From an uncultured bacterium (GTDB taxonomy: Bacteria; Bacillota_I; Bacilli_A; RFN20; CAG-826): a stretch of 64,000 nt of DNA. The first letter of the stretch is position 1. Each line of letters opens with the position of its first letter. Below the pieces are notes generated by a model, which was not told the DNA's origin, made no database searches, and worked only from the letters and a program-made list of their open reading frames with translations. The DNA lies in assembly GCA_949285665.1 (NCBI GenBank), contig CASDYC010000001.1, positions 69,376 through 133,375 on the forward strand, written 5' to 3'. Shown in pieces: positions 1 to 8,361 of the stretch. The position numbers and the translations under genes were made by a program.

Positions 1-1
1 A

Positions 2-70
2 GCAAATTTAAATTTAGCTTATACACAAGCTACATCGTATAGTAGAGGAATTATTAAAGCAAGAGATTAA
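2..70 (+). CDS. C-terminal tail of a truncated upstream gene, probably an Opp-type solute-binding protein
   Basis: An open frame enters from the left edge and stops at 68-70, giving 22 residues (ending GIIKARD). It lies 25 bp before oppB, in the same direction. Opp operons usually carry the substrate-binding lipoprotein (family 5 solute-binding protein) immediately before or after the permease genes, and none is present downstream. The role is therefore inferred from position only. The tail is too short to identify by sequence. Confidence 0.4.
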   Translation, partial: ANLNLAYTQATSYSRGIIKARD

Positions 71-95
71 TTTATAACATCAATTAGGTAAAAAA

Positions 96-1166
96 ATGGA
101 ACAAGAAGTTGTAAAAAAGAAAAAGTTTGATTTTAAAGAGTTTTGTAAAAAAGCTTGGTATTTTATTTGTCAATTTTTCTATAAAAATAGATATTTCTTT
201 AAAAGACTTGGTTTTGCATTAGTGACAATTTTATTTGCCATAATGTTAACATTTCTTGTTTTAACTTTGACACCAAACAATGCAATCGATGAATATGCGC
301 AATATCTTGTTGACACTAGACGTATTCCAATTGAAGAGGCAAGAGTCTTAGCTGTTCAAATTTTAGGATACGATCCTAATGAAAATGTATTTATTCAATT
401 ATTTAGATATATCGGAAATTTGTTTCAAGGAAATTTAGGATCTTCTTTAAGATTTCCAGGTGTTACTGCAAATTCAGTTATAGCTCAATTTTTACCTTAT
501 ACCTTATTTATTTCAAGTATTGCACTATTTATTTCGTTCTTTTTAGGAATATTCATGGGATCAAACATGGTATGGAAAAGAAATAAAATAAAAGAAACAG
601 CTATTACTTCATATATTGTTGTTTCAAGCGCAATTCCTGATTATTTATGGGGATTAATCTTATTATTTATTTTTGGATGTTCACTTGGATGGTTTCCTCT
701 AACTGGTGCTAGGGATCCTACAAATGGATTACCTGTATTTATTGATTTATTGTGGCATGCTTGTTTACCTATAATTTCATTAGTAATTGTACAAACTGCT
801 TCTTGGGCATTGATGATGAGAGGTAGTTCAGTAGCAATTTTAGGTGAAGATTATATAAATGCTGCAAGAGCTAGAGGATTACCAAATAAAATTATAGTTA
901 AAAAATATTTAAGAAGAAACGCTTTACTTCCTTTAATTACAAGTATTGCAATATCTTTTGCTCAATTATTTGGTGGGTCGACTTTAATAGAAAGTATCTT
1001 TAATTATCCAGGTTTAGGTTTACAACTATCTTATTATATTGGTGCTAGGGATTATTTTGTTGTTGTCGGTATTCTATTTTTTACAAGTTTTATAATTATC
1101 ATAGCTAATTTAATCGCTGATTCACTATATTCAATTATTGATCCAAGAGTAAGGAGAGATGCATAA
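96..1166 (+). CDS. oppB: OppB/DppB-type ABC importer permease
   Basis: Inner-membrane permease subunit of an oligopeptide/oligosaccharide-type ABC importer. The 356-residue protein has a lysine-rich cytoplasmic N-terminus (about residues 1-35), a first membrane helix at about 38-58, a long extracytoplasmic loop, then five further helices. The coupling-helix (EAA) loop reads AARARGLPNKIIVKKYLRRN near residues 250-270 and docks on the ATPases. The N-terminal extension is longer than in typical OppB (about 305-330 residues). The ATG at 96 has an AGG at 86-88 at normal spacing. The stop overlaps the oppC start (TAATG), so translation is probably coupled. The family includes peptide, nickel and, in several bacteria, oligosaccharide transporters. 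The glycosidase neighbours favour oligosaccharides here, by inference. Confidence 0.93.
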   Translation: MEQEVVKKKKFDFKEFCKKAWYFICQFFYKNRYFFKRLGFALVTILFAIMLTFLVLTLTPNNAIDEYAQYLVDTRRIPIEEARVLAVQILGYDPNENVFIQLFRYIGNLFQGNLGSSLRFPGVTANSVIAQFLPYTLFISSIALFISFFLGIFMGSNMVWKRNKIKETAITSYIVVSSAIPDYLWGLILLFIFGCSLGWFPLTGARDPTNGLPVFIDLLWHACLPIISLVIVQTASWALMMRGSSVAILGEDYINAARARGLPNKIIVKKYLRRNALLPLITSIAISFAQLFGGSTLIESIFNYPGLGLQLSYYIGARDYFVVVGILFFTSFIIIIANLIADSLYSIIDPRVRRDA

Positions 1167-2065
1167 TGGATAATCAAATTACTATTAGCAAGAAAAGAGA
1201 TAATTGGATTATAAGAACGCTTAAATCTATTGGCAATTTCTTTAAATTGGCTTGTAAAAATAAGAAAGCACTAGCTGGTTTTATAATAATGGCGTTTTTC
1301 TTATTTATGGTTATTGTTCTGGTATGGGTATTTCCATATGATCCAACGCCAGATCCATTAAATATTTTTGCTGCTCCAAGCGCAGAACATTGGTTTGGAA
1401 CTGATGAACTTGGAAGAGATTTGTTTAGAAGAATGATAGCTGGTAGTCCTAGCATTATATCAATCGCCTTTTTAACAGGTTTATTTACAGTTGTATTCGG
1501 TGTTGTTATTGGAATGGTTGCTGGATTAGTTGGCGGTATTGTTGATAGATTTTTAAATTTCTGTACTAATTTATTCTTAACAGTACCAAGCTTTCCAATA
1601 ATGCTTGCATTAGCTCAAATATTAACAATTACAGATACAACTTTATTTGCATTATTGTTAAGTATTTGGGGTTGGGCAGGCCTTGCAAGAGCAGTTAGAG
1701 CACAAGTTATTTCAATTAAAGAAAGAGATTATATTCAAATTTGTAAAGTTATGAATATGTCTAAAGCTCATATCATTTTCAAAGAATTAATGCCTAATAT
1801 AGCTTCATATATTATTGTCAATTTTATTATGATCATGAGAAACGCAATTACTTCAAGTGTTGGTATTATGATGTTAGGTGTTGTTGCATATGATCATACA
1901 AATTGGGGAGCAATGTTAAATAGTGCTCAAGCATATATTCAAAATCCTAATGCTATTATGTTTTGGCTAACTCCTGTAATGTTTATAGTTTTATTCCAAA
2001 CTGGCGTTATTTTACTAAGTAATGGCTTAGATGAGGTTTTAAATCCTAGATTGAGAGAATTTTAA
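1166..2065 (+). CDS. oppC: OppC/DppC-type ABC importer permease
   Basis: Second permease subunit, pairing with the preceding OppB to form the membrane channel. It has 299 residues, a cytoplasmic N-terminus, a first helix near residues 36-56, the characteristic OppC segment HWFGTDELGRDLFRRMIAG (about 76-94), and then five helices. The EAA loop lies around residues 185-215 (IKERDYIQICKVMNMSKAHI). The start ATG overlaps the oppB stop by one base and oppD follows two bases after the stop, which is the arrangement of a single operon. The length is normal for the family. The substrate cannot be read from the sequence. Confidence 0.94.
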   Translation: MDNQITISKKRDNWIIRTLKSIGNFFKLACKNKKALAGFIIMAFFLFMVIVLVWVFPYDPTPDPLNIFAAPSAEHWFGTDELGRDLFRRMIAGSPSIISIAFLTGLFTVVFGVVIGMVAGLVGGIVDRFLNFCTNLFLTVPSFPIMLALAQILTITDTTLFALLLSIWGWAGLARAVRAQVISIKERDYIQICKVMNMSKAHIIFKELMPNIASYIIVNFIMIMRNAITSSVGIMMLGVVAYDHTNWGAMLNSAQAYIQNPNAIMFWLTPVMFIVLFQTGVILLSNGLDEVLNPRLREF

Positions 2066-2067
2066 AT

Positions 2068-3090
2068 ATGAGTAAAAATATTATTGAATTTAAAGATTTA
2101 TCAATTGAATATGTTTTGAGCAAATATTCTTTAAGAGCTGTCAATAAAGTTTCTTTGAATTTAGTTGAAGGAAAGATTACCGCTTTAGTTGGTGAATCTG
2201 GTTCTGGAAAAACAACAATTGCCTCTTCAATGATTAATTGTATATCAAGTCCAGGAAAAATCGTCGAAGGTCAAGTGCTTTATTATGGAAATGATGAAGT
2301 AATTGATGTTGCAAAACTTAATGAAGATGAAATAAATAAATTTAGATGGAAAGAAATTTCAATGGTATTTCAAGGAGCACAAAGTTCTCTAAATCCGGTT
2401 ATCACAATTTTTAATCAATTTTATGAAACATTAACTGTTCATGAAAATTACAAACCAAAAAAAGAAAGAAGAAAAATAACAAAGCAAATGGCAAAAGAGC
2501 GAGTAAAATATTTACTCGAATTTGTTAATTTAGATGCCGAAAGAGTTATGAATTCATATCCGCATGAATTAAGTGGTGGAATGAAACAAAGAGTAATGAT
2601 TGCGTTTTCTTTATTATTAGATCCAAAAGTAATAATTTTAGATGAACCAACAACAGCATTAGATGTTATTACTCAAGATTTTATTTTTAAATTATTACAA
2701 AAAATTAACCGAGAAATGAATATTACAATGCTTTTATTAACTCATGATATAGCTGTTGTTGCAAAATATGCTGATTATATGGGTGTTATGTATGGCGGTG
2801 AATTAATGGAGTATGGAACGGTAGAAAGTGTTTTTAAAAATCGATATCATCCATATACCTCTGGATTAATTTCATCCACTCCATCATTAATAGCTGATAA
2901 TTCAAAATTAAGTCCAATTGATGGAATACCACCAAATTTATTAAATATGCCAACTGGATGCAGATTTCATCCTAGATGTAAAAAATGTATGGAAATTTGT
3001 CAAAGTAATGAACCAAGTGAGGTAATAAATAAAAACGGTCATATGGTTAGATGTTTTTTGTTTGATAAGGAGGAAAAAATAAATGAGTAA
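2068..3090 (+). CDS. oppD: OppD-type ABC importer ATPase
   Basis: Cytoplasmic ATP-binding subunit that powers the OppBC channel. The Walker A motif GESGSGKTT is near residues 42-50, the signature LSGGMKQR near 165-172 and Walker B ILDEPTTALD near 186-195; the switch histidine is in LLLTHD. The C-terminal oligopeptide-transporter domain ends in a cysteine cluster (CRFHPRCKKCMEIC, about 298-311). In some Opp/Dpp ATPases the equivalent cysteines bind an iron-sulfur cluster. The length (340) is typical. The 3' end overlaps oppF by 8 bp, and the oppF ribosome-binding site (AAGGAGG) lies inside this gene. Confidence 0.94.
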   Translation: MSKNIIEFKDLSIEYVLSKYSLRAVNKVSLNLVEGKITALVGESGSGKTTIASSMINCISSPGKIVEGQVLYYGNDEVIDVAKLNEDEINKFRWKEISMVFQGAQSSLNPVITIFNQFYETLTVHENYKPKKERRKITKQMAKERVKYLLEFVNLDAERVMNSYPHELSGGMKQRVMIAFSLLLDPKVIILDEPTTALDVITQDFIFKLLQKINREMNITMLLLTHDIAVVAKYADYMGVMYGGELMEYGTVESVFKNRYHPYTSGLISSTPSLIADNSKLSPIDGIPPNLLNMPTGCRFHPRCKKCMEICQSNEPSEVINKNGHMVRCFLFDKEEKINE

Positions 3091-4087
3091 AGAAATTATC
3101 AAATTAAAAAACATACAAATGGTTTTTAATAAAAAAGGTAAAATGTTTCATGAAGAAAAAAAGATTCATGTTTTAAAAGATGTCAATTTAGATATATATG
3201 AAGGAGAAATTATTGCAATTGTTGGCGAATCAGGATGCGGTAAAACAACGGTTGGTAAAATAATTACTGGTTTATTAAAACCAACAAGCGGTGAAATATT
3301 ATTTGAAGATCAAAATATTTATAAATTTGATATACGTAATTTTAATAAAACTAGAGAACTCGTTCAATTTGTTCAGCAAGATTCATATGCTGCGCTAAAT
3401 CCCGTTAGAACAATTTATCAATCCTTATCAGCTCCTATTTTACATCATTATAAGAAGATCTCGAGAGAAGAATTAGATGAAAAAATTAATAATTTAATGA
3501 ATATAGTTGGATTAACCCCTGCTGAACAATTTTTAAGTAAATATCCTCATATGTTATCAGGCGGACAACGACAAAGAATTTTAATGGCGAGAGCTATTTC
3601 TCTTGAACCAAAATTGATTGTTGCTGATGAACCTGTTTCAATGATTGATGTATCAATGAGATTATCAATTTTAAATTTAATGAGTGAATTAAATAAAAAA
3701 TTTAAAATTTCATTTATCTATATTACACATGATCTAGCAACTGCAAAATACATTGCTAAGAATGGTCGTATATGTGTTATGTATTTAGGTGAAATTGTAG
3801 AATTAGGAAATATTGATGATGTACTAAAAAATCCAAAACATCCTTATACAAAAGCTTTAATTGCCGCTGTTCCAATTCCAGATCCTAAAATTGCTAAAAA
3901 AGCAATTGATATTCCAATTAAAAGCATGGATATAACTGGATTAGAGCATAGAGGCGATGGCTGTCCATTTTATTTAAGATGCCCACATGCAAAAGATATT
4001 TGTAAAGAAAAAAATGAAGATATTATTATTGGAAATAGATTGGTAAAATGTTGTAGGTTGGAGGAAATTGATCGTGAAGGGAGTTAG
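3083..4087 (+). CDS. oppF: OppF-type ABC importer ATPase
   Basis: Second ATPase of the importer, forming a heterodimer with OppD. Walker A is GESGCGKTT (near residues 49-57), the signature is LSGGQRQR and Walker B is LIVADEPVSMID. The usual threonine/alanine stretch after Walker B is replaced by VSMIDVS, which is common in OppF. A cysteine-containing tail (CPFYLRCPHAKDIC) parallels that of OppD. The start ATG at 3083 follows a strong AAGGAGG at 3067-3073 and lies within the oppD coding sequence. The gene ends just after the start of the next small ORF, giving a 14-bp overlap with the GTG proposed at 4074. Confidence 0.94.
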   Translation: MSKEIIKLKNIQMVFNKKGKMFHEEKKIHVLKDVNLDIYEGEIIAIVGESGCGKTTVGKIITGLLKPTSGEILFEDQNIYKFDIRNFNKTRELVQFVQQDSYAALNPVRTIYQSLSAPILHHYKKISREELDEKINNLMNIVGLTPAEQFLSKYPHMLSGGQRQRILMARAISLEPKLIVADEPVSMIDVSMRLSILNLMSELNKKFKISFIYITHDLATAKYIAKNGRICVMYLGEIVELGNIDDVLKNPKHPYTKALIAAVPIPDPKIAKKAIDIPIKSMDITGLEHRGDGCPFYLRCPHAKDICKEKNEDIIIGNRLVKCCRLEEIDREGS

Positions 4088-4250
4088 TTTCTTTGTAAAA
4101 TTTGCAATTGTATTGTTTATATTATCAATTATTTCAATGATTATTGTTGAAAAATATACAGTCGAATTTTATTTATCACTAACAGCATTTATTTTATCTT
4201 TATTAATAATAATAATTGGAATCATTATAATTCGAGTTAGAAAGGAGTAA
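4074..4250 (+). CDS. Small two-helix membrane protein of unknown function
   Basis: A 58-residue, very hydrophobic protein with two predicted membrane helices (about residues 5-25 and 31-53) and a short basic C-terminus (RVRKE). I chose GTG at 4074 because GGAGG at 4060-4064 is 9 bases away; the in-frame TTG at 4068 is only 3 bases from it. The gene overlaps the end of oppF and lies four bases before the beta-helix gene, so it belongs to the operon. No family is recognised. It could be a small accessory subunit of the importer or an anchor partner for the surface proteins that follow, but both are guesses from position. Confidence 0.65.
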   Translation: MKGVSFFVKFAIVLFILSIISMIIVEKYTVEFYLSLTAFILSLLIIIIGIIIIRVRKE

Positions 4251-4254
4251 AAAG

Positions 4255-6795
4255 ATGTTCTTTAAATTATTAGGACTTCTAGCGTGTTTATTTATGAGTA
4301 ATATTAATTCATCATCTAATCAAGATTTGTTTAATTTAAAAACACCTGAAACTTTTCAAAAAATTGATTTTGTTAAAGAAGCAAGTGCAGAATTAATTAC
4401 AAATAATTATGAAAGAGACGATGTTTTTGTAGCTGATATTATTTTAGATAAAGCTCATGGGTATGATATTGATAATACCGGTGTAAATTCAGCTACCCAA
4501 GTTATTCAAGAAGCAATTGATGAAATGTCATCAAGAGGCGGAGGAACTGTTTATTTACCAGCTGGAAAATATAGAATCACTTCAAGAATTGAAATTAAAC
4601 CTTATGTTAATTTAAGAGGTGATTATAGAAATCCAAATAATGTAAAAAATGGTGATTATGGAACAATAATTATAGCTGGAGTTTCTTCAAGCAATGATGA
4701 AGTTGGTCAAAATGTTAATCTATTTAGAATGGCGGGAAGTACTGGTTTAATCGGCTTTACATTCTTTTATCCAATGCAATATATGGATAATGTTGTTCCT
4801 TATGGATATGCAATAGAAATTCCAGGAGGAATAACTACTGATTATCATAATGTTTTTACAATTAAAGATGTCACTTTTTTAAATGCTTATAGAGGTATAT
4901 GTGCTTCAATTACTCCAAGCGGAATTACAAAGAGTGTTACCCATGAACAATTGCATTTAGAAAATATAAGAGGAACTATTTTAAGAGAAGGAATGCATTT
5001 AACAAATTCAAGCGAAGTTGGTGCATTTAACACAATTGATTTAAGTTCAAAATATTGGGCAAATGCAGGAGAAGAATTTAACGCTCCAAATAAACAAAAT
5101 ATTATTGATTTTACTTCAAAAAACAGTGTAGGTTTAATTCTTGGGGATTTAGAATGGCAAGAAATTGAAAATGTTAATATAGAAGATTATCAAACAGGAA
5201 TTTATTTCCATAATAAAACAAGAACCGTTGATTATGGAATGGCATTTATTGGATCATTATATAATTTAACAATTAGTGGCGCAGAATATGGTATTTATGT
5301 TGAAAATTTATATCCTAATTTAGGAATAGAATTTGCTAATTCAACAATAGAAGGATCTAAATATGCAGTAATTAATAATTCACCAGAAACAGAAGGACAT
5401 TTAAAATTAAGTGGTGTTACATTAAATGGAGCTGTTGGTGGCGTAAATGTTTATTATAATAATCAATTAAATGGTGAAATTAAAGGTGTGCAAACACCAA
5501 AATTAACATATAATTTACCAAAAATGGAATTATATAATGTATTATCTTATAATGCAGATAATACCGGTGAATACGATGCATCAAGTGGTATTCAACAAGC
5601 CTTAAATCAAGCACATAATAATGGTGGAGGAATTGTTTATTTACCTGCTGGTTTTTATAGGATTGAAAAACCATTAATAGTTTATGAAAATACACAATTA
5701 AGAGGTTGCACAAGTGCTATTCAAAAAGACTTACAAGGAAATTCACAAGGGACATTACTCTTAGCTTATTATGGTGCATTATCAAGAAATGAAAATGCTC
5801 CATTAATAACTTTAGATGGTGATAATTCTGGCGTAAGTTCATTGAGAGTAGTTTATCCAGAAATTAATCTTTTTAAAGAAGTTTTAAACCTTGATACTTT
5901 GCCAAAATATTCATATACAATAAAAGGCAATGGAGATGGAGTTTATGCTTTTAATCTTTATTTAACTGGTGTTTATAATGGAGTTGATTTTTCAAATTCT
6001 TGTAATGATTATTTAATTAGAAGAGTGATGGGAGTTTTCTATAATAATGGTTTCAAGTTAAGTGGGAATAATGGAGTAGTTGATACGTGTTTAAGCAATG
6101 GTATTGCAATTACAAAAGTAGGTTCACCTCAATTAGACGATTTTAAAGATTGGATTTTTTCAACTAATGATTTAGCAAATGTTTTAGCAACATTTGTTTA
6201 TCCATTAACAAGAGAATCAACACATTTTATTATTATGGAAAATGCAACAAATGCTAAAATACATAATTTATTCACATTTGCATCAAATTCATTAATTGAT
6301 GCAACAAATTCTGATTTTGAAGGATTAAATTTAGGATTAGATTCTCAACCAAATAACTCCGGGAATATGTTTAATTTAATTGATTCTAAAGCATATGTAT
6401 TTAATACATTAAGAGATGCTCTTGGAACTGAAGGTACATATTATACTTTAACTGGAGATTCAAGTTTGACTGTTTATAATAGAATTACTTTATTACCTAA
6501 TAATGCCTCGAAAAGTGAATCTAATTTAATAAATAATGAAAAACAAAATTTAGCTAAAATGACTGGTGATACAGAATATATTAAAAAAATCTGGGAAGAA
6601 AATATTAATTATGAATTTATTGACTATGATGATGTAAACAATCCAATAAATCCAGATAACCCAGATAACCCTGATAATCCAGATAATAAGCCTGATACCA
6701 CAAATAGTAACGCTATGTATATAGGCATTGGTATAGGTGTAGCAGTTATTGTTATTGCTTTAATTATAATATTTGTCATTAAATTTAGGAGGTAA
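4255..6795 (+). CDS. Membrane-anchored tandem beta-helix protein (pectate-lyase-3 / GH55-like)
   Basis: An 846-residue surface protein. Residues 1-20 form a hydrophobic export signal. Two homologous halves each begin with the Pectate_lyase_3 signature: GGGTVYLPAGKYRI (about residues 97-110) followed by NLRGDY, and GGGIVYLPAGFYRI (about 458-471) followed by QLRGC. Each continues into asparagine/glycine-rich beta-helix coils. Two consecutive helices of this type are the architecture of GH55 exo-beta-1,3-glucanases, and single ones occur in pectate lyases and GH91 inulin lyases, so a glycan-cleaving or glycan-binding role is likely but the substrate is open. A PDN-repeat linker (about 800-811) leads to a C-terminal helix and a KFRR stop-transfer, anchoring the protein in the membrane. 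AAGGAG at 4242-4247 supports the start. Confidence 0.8.
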   Translation: MFFKLLGLLACLFMSNINSSSNQDLFNLKTPETFQKIDFVKEASAELITNNYERDDVFVADIILDKAHGYDIDNTGVNSATQVIQEAIDEMSSRGGGTVYLPAGKYRITSRIEIKPYVNLRGDYRNPNNVKNGDYGTIIIAGVSSSNDEVGQNVNLFRMAGSTGLIGFTFFYPMQYMDNVVPYGYAIEIPGGITTDYHNVFTIKDVTFLNAYRGICASITPSGITKSVTHEQLHLENIRGTILREGMHLTNSSEVGAFNTIDLSSKYWANAGEEFNAPNKQNIIDFTSKNSVGLILGDLEWQEIENVNIEDYQTGIYFHNKTRTVDYGMAFIGSLYNLTISGAEYGIYVENLYPNLGIEFANSTIEGSKYAVINNSPETEGHLKLSGVTLNGAVGGVNVYYNNQLNGEIKGVQTPKLTYNLPKMELYNVLSYNADNTGEYDASSGIQQALNQAHNNGGGIVYLPAGFYRIEKPLIVYENTQLRGCTSAIQKDLQGNSQGTLLLAYYGALSRNENAPLITLDGDNSGVSSLRVVYPEINLFKEVLNLDTLPKYSYTIKGNGDGVYAFNLYLTGVYNGVDFSNSCNDYLIRRVMGVFYNNGFKLSGNNGVVDTCLSNGIAITKVGSPQLDDFKDWIFSTNDLANVLATFVYPLTRESTHFIIMENATNAKIHNLFTFASNSLIDATNSDFEGLNLGLDSQPNNSGNMFNLIDSKAYVFNTLRDALGTEGTYYTLTGDSSLTVYNRITLLPNNASKSESNLINNEKQNLAKMTGDTEYIKKIWEENINYEFIDYDDVNNPINPDNPDNPDNPDNKPDTTNSNAMYIGIGIGVAVIVIALIIIFVIKFRR
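6652..6687 (+). repeat. Four 9-bp repeats encoding a Pro-Asp-Asn linker
   Basis: The coding sequence of the beta-helix protein contains four consecutive 9-base units of the form CC(A/T)GATAA(C/T), each encoding Pro-Asp-Asn. They lie between the folded region and the C-terminal membrane helix, where they act as a rigid, polar spacer. Such short coding repeats can change copy number by slippage. Confidence 0.85.
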
Positions 6796-6801
6796 TTTTA
6801 A

Positions 6802-8361
6802 ATGGAAAACAAAAAGTTTACAGTTTTATTGACAACGTTATCACTTCTTTTGATTACATCTTGTGAGAATAACACGATACCAACAAGTGAATTTGTTCCA
6901 GTAACTGATATTAGTATAAAAGGAACTGGATATGATGAAGGTGAAGTTTTATACATTGAAAGAGGAAATACTGTAACATTAGCAGGCAGTGTTGTTCCAA
7001 GTTATGCAACCGATAGAGTTATAACTTATGAAAGTGATAATTATGATATACCTGTTGAAAATATTGGAAATAATCAATGTGTTATAACTGCTTATAATTT
7101 AGGAGAAGCAACAATTAAAGCAACAGTTGGTACTTTTACAAAAGAAATAGATGTTGAATGTATTGACAAAATTTTGCCTACTTCAATCGAAGTTGAAACA
7201 AATACAATTGATTTACAAGTAACTCAAAGAGCTGAATTAAATTTTGAAATTTTGCCTGCCAATGCTTCAAATAAAAGAATTTCCACAACAATAATTCCAG
7301 TTGGAGATTCAGAACCTGACAAAATTAAAATTATTGAAGAAAACAGTAAATATTATGTTCAAAATGATGGAGGCGGAGATCCAGGTGATTCATATGAAAT
7401 TACAATCAGATCTGTTGCAGCTCCAACTGTTAGTGCAAAAGTAACAGTTAATCTTGTTGATTATCCCGTTGAATCAATGAAATTCCAAAATGAAAATGTC
7501 ACAATTTCATTAAAAGATCCTGTTTATAAAATGCTTCCAACATTTAAACCAGATGGAACAAGTCAATATTATGCTACTTTTGAAAGCGATAATCCTGATA
7601 TTTGTGATATAGATGATGTAGGAAGATTAATTCCAAAGAAGGTTGGAAAGGCAACTGTTAGAGCTATAAATATTGATAATCCTGAAGTATCTTGTGAAAC
7701 AACAGTTACTGTCACAAATGAAGAAACCGAATATTTATTTAGAGGTTTAAAAAAGAGTGATGTAACAAATTTAGAAGTTGAAAATTACACTTACATGGAT
7801 TTTGAATTTGATAAGACTGCATTTTCTGCTTGGAGTGAAAATAGATGGTTTTCTGAAGACACAAACCTTCAATCTTCTCATATTTCTGATGCAGGATGGG
7901 CGATTTGGTTAGTTGGATTTGATACATATGATGACGATAATTATGTTGATGGGGCAGAAACAAATGTATTAATTTATTGTAAATTACATGTTCCAGAAAA
8001 TGCGACTGAAATGCAATATATTTTTAGATCTCATCAAACTTCAAATGATTATGCAAAATTTAGAATTAAAGCTGTTGATGAAGAATTAAATGTTTATGAT
8101 ATGACAGATAGTTGGATAACATTCCATAGAGCAGATGATATGTGGTACAACATTGAAGTTACTAAATTCCAAGGTCAAGATATTACATTTGTATTAGAAC
8201 AAGATCAAATGGGAATTAAAAAAGAATTAGAAACTGATAAAGTTGGTGTTTCATTAATGTTTAGAAGATGTTTATTTAATACACCAGAAAATGAAGAATT
8301 GTGGAATACTTCAATTGACTATTCTATTATTGAACAAAATAAACAAGAGGGAGTTTTATGA
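6802..8361 (+). CDS. Ig-like (Big_2) surface lipoprotein
   Basis: A 519-residue lipoprotein. Its signal ends in the lipobox LITSC, giving a lipidated Cys at about residue 21. At least three bacterial Ig-like repeats of the Big_2 type follow (roughly residues 33-120, 125-220 and 225-310), with phrases such as VTDISIKG...TVTLAGSVVP and GRLIPKKVGKATVRA. The last ~200 residues form a beta-rich module, from EYLFRGL to the end, with a KFRIKAV...DSWITF core. Similar modules recur twice in the lipoprotein at 9780-12041. No catalytic motif is visible. Export, the adhesive Ig-like repeats and the operon context suggest glycan binding at the cell surface, by inference. AGGAGG precedes the start, and the TGA stop overlaps the GH32 ATG by four bases. 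Confidence 0.85.
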   Translation: MENKKFTVLLTTLSLLLITSCENNTIPTSEFVPVTDISIKGTGYDEGEVLYIERGNTVTLAGSVVPSYATDRVITYESDNYDIPVENIGNNQCVITAYNLGEATIKATVGTFTKEIDVECIDKILPTSIEVETNTIDLQVTQRAELNFEILPANASNKRISTTIIPVGDSEPDKIKIIEENSKYYVQNDGGGDPGDSYEITIRSVAAPTVSAKVTVNLVDYPVESMKFQNENVTISLKDPVYKMLPTFKPDGTSQYYATFESDNPDICDIDDVGRLIPKKVGKATVRAINIDNPEVSCETTVTVTNEETEYLFRGLKKSDVTNLEVENYTYMDFEFDKTAFSAWSENRWFSEDTNLQSSHISDAGWAIWLVGFDTYDDDNYVDGAETNVLIYCKLHVPENATEMQYIFRSHQTSNDYAKFRIKAVDEELNVYDMTDSWITFHRADDMWYNIEVTKFQGQDITFVLEQDQMGIKKELETDKVGVSLMFRRCLFNTPENEELWNTSIDYSIIEQNKQEGVL

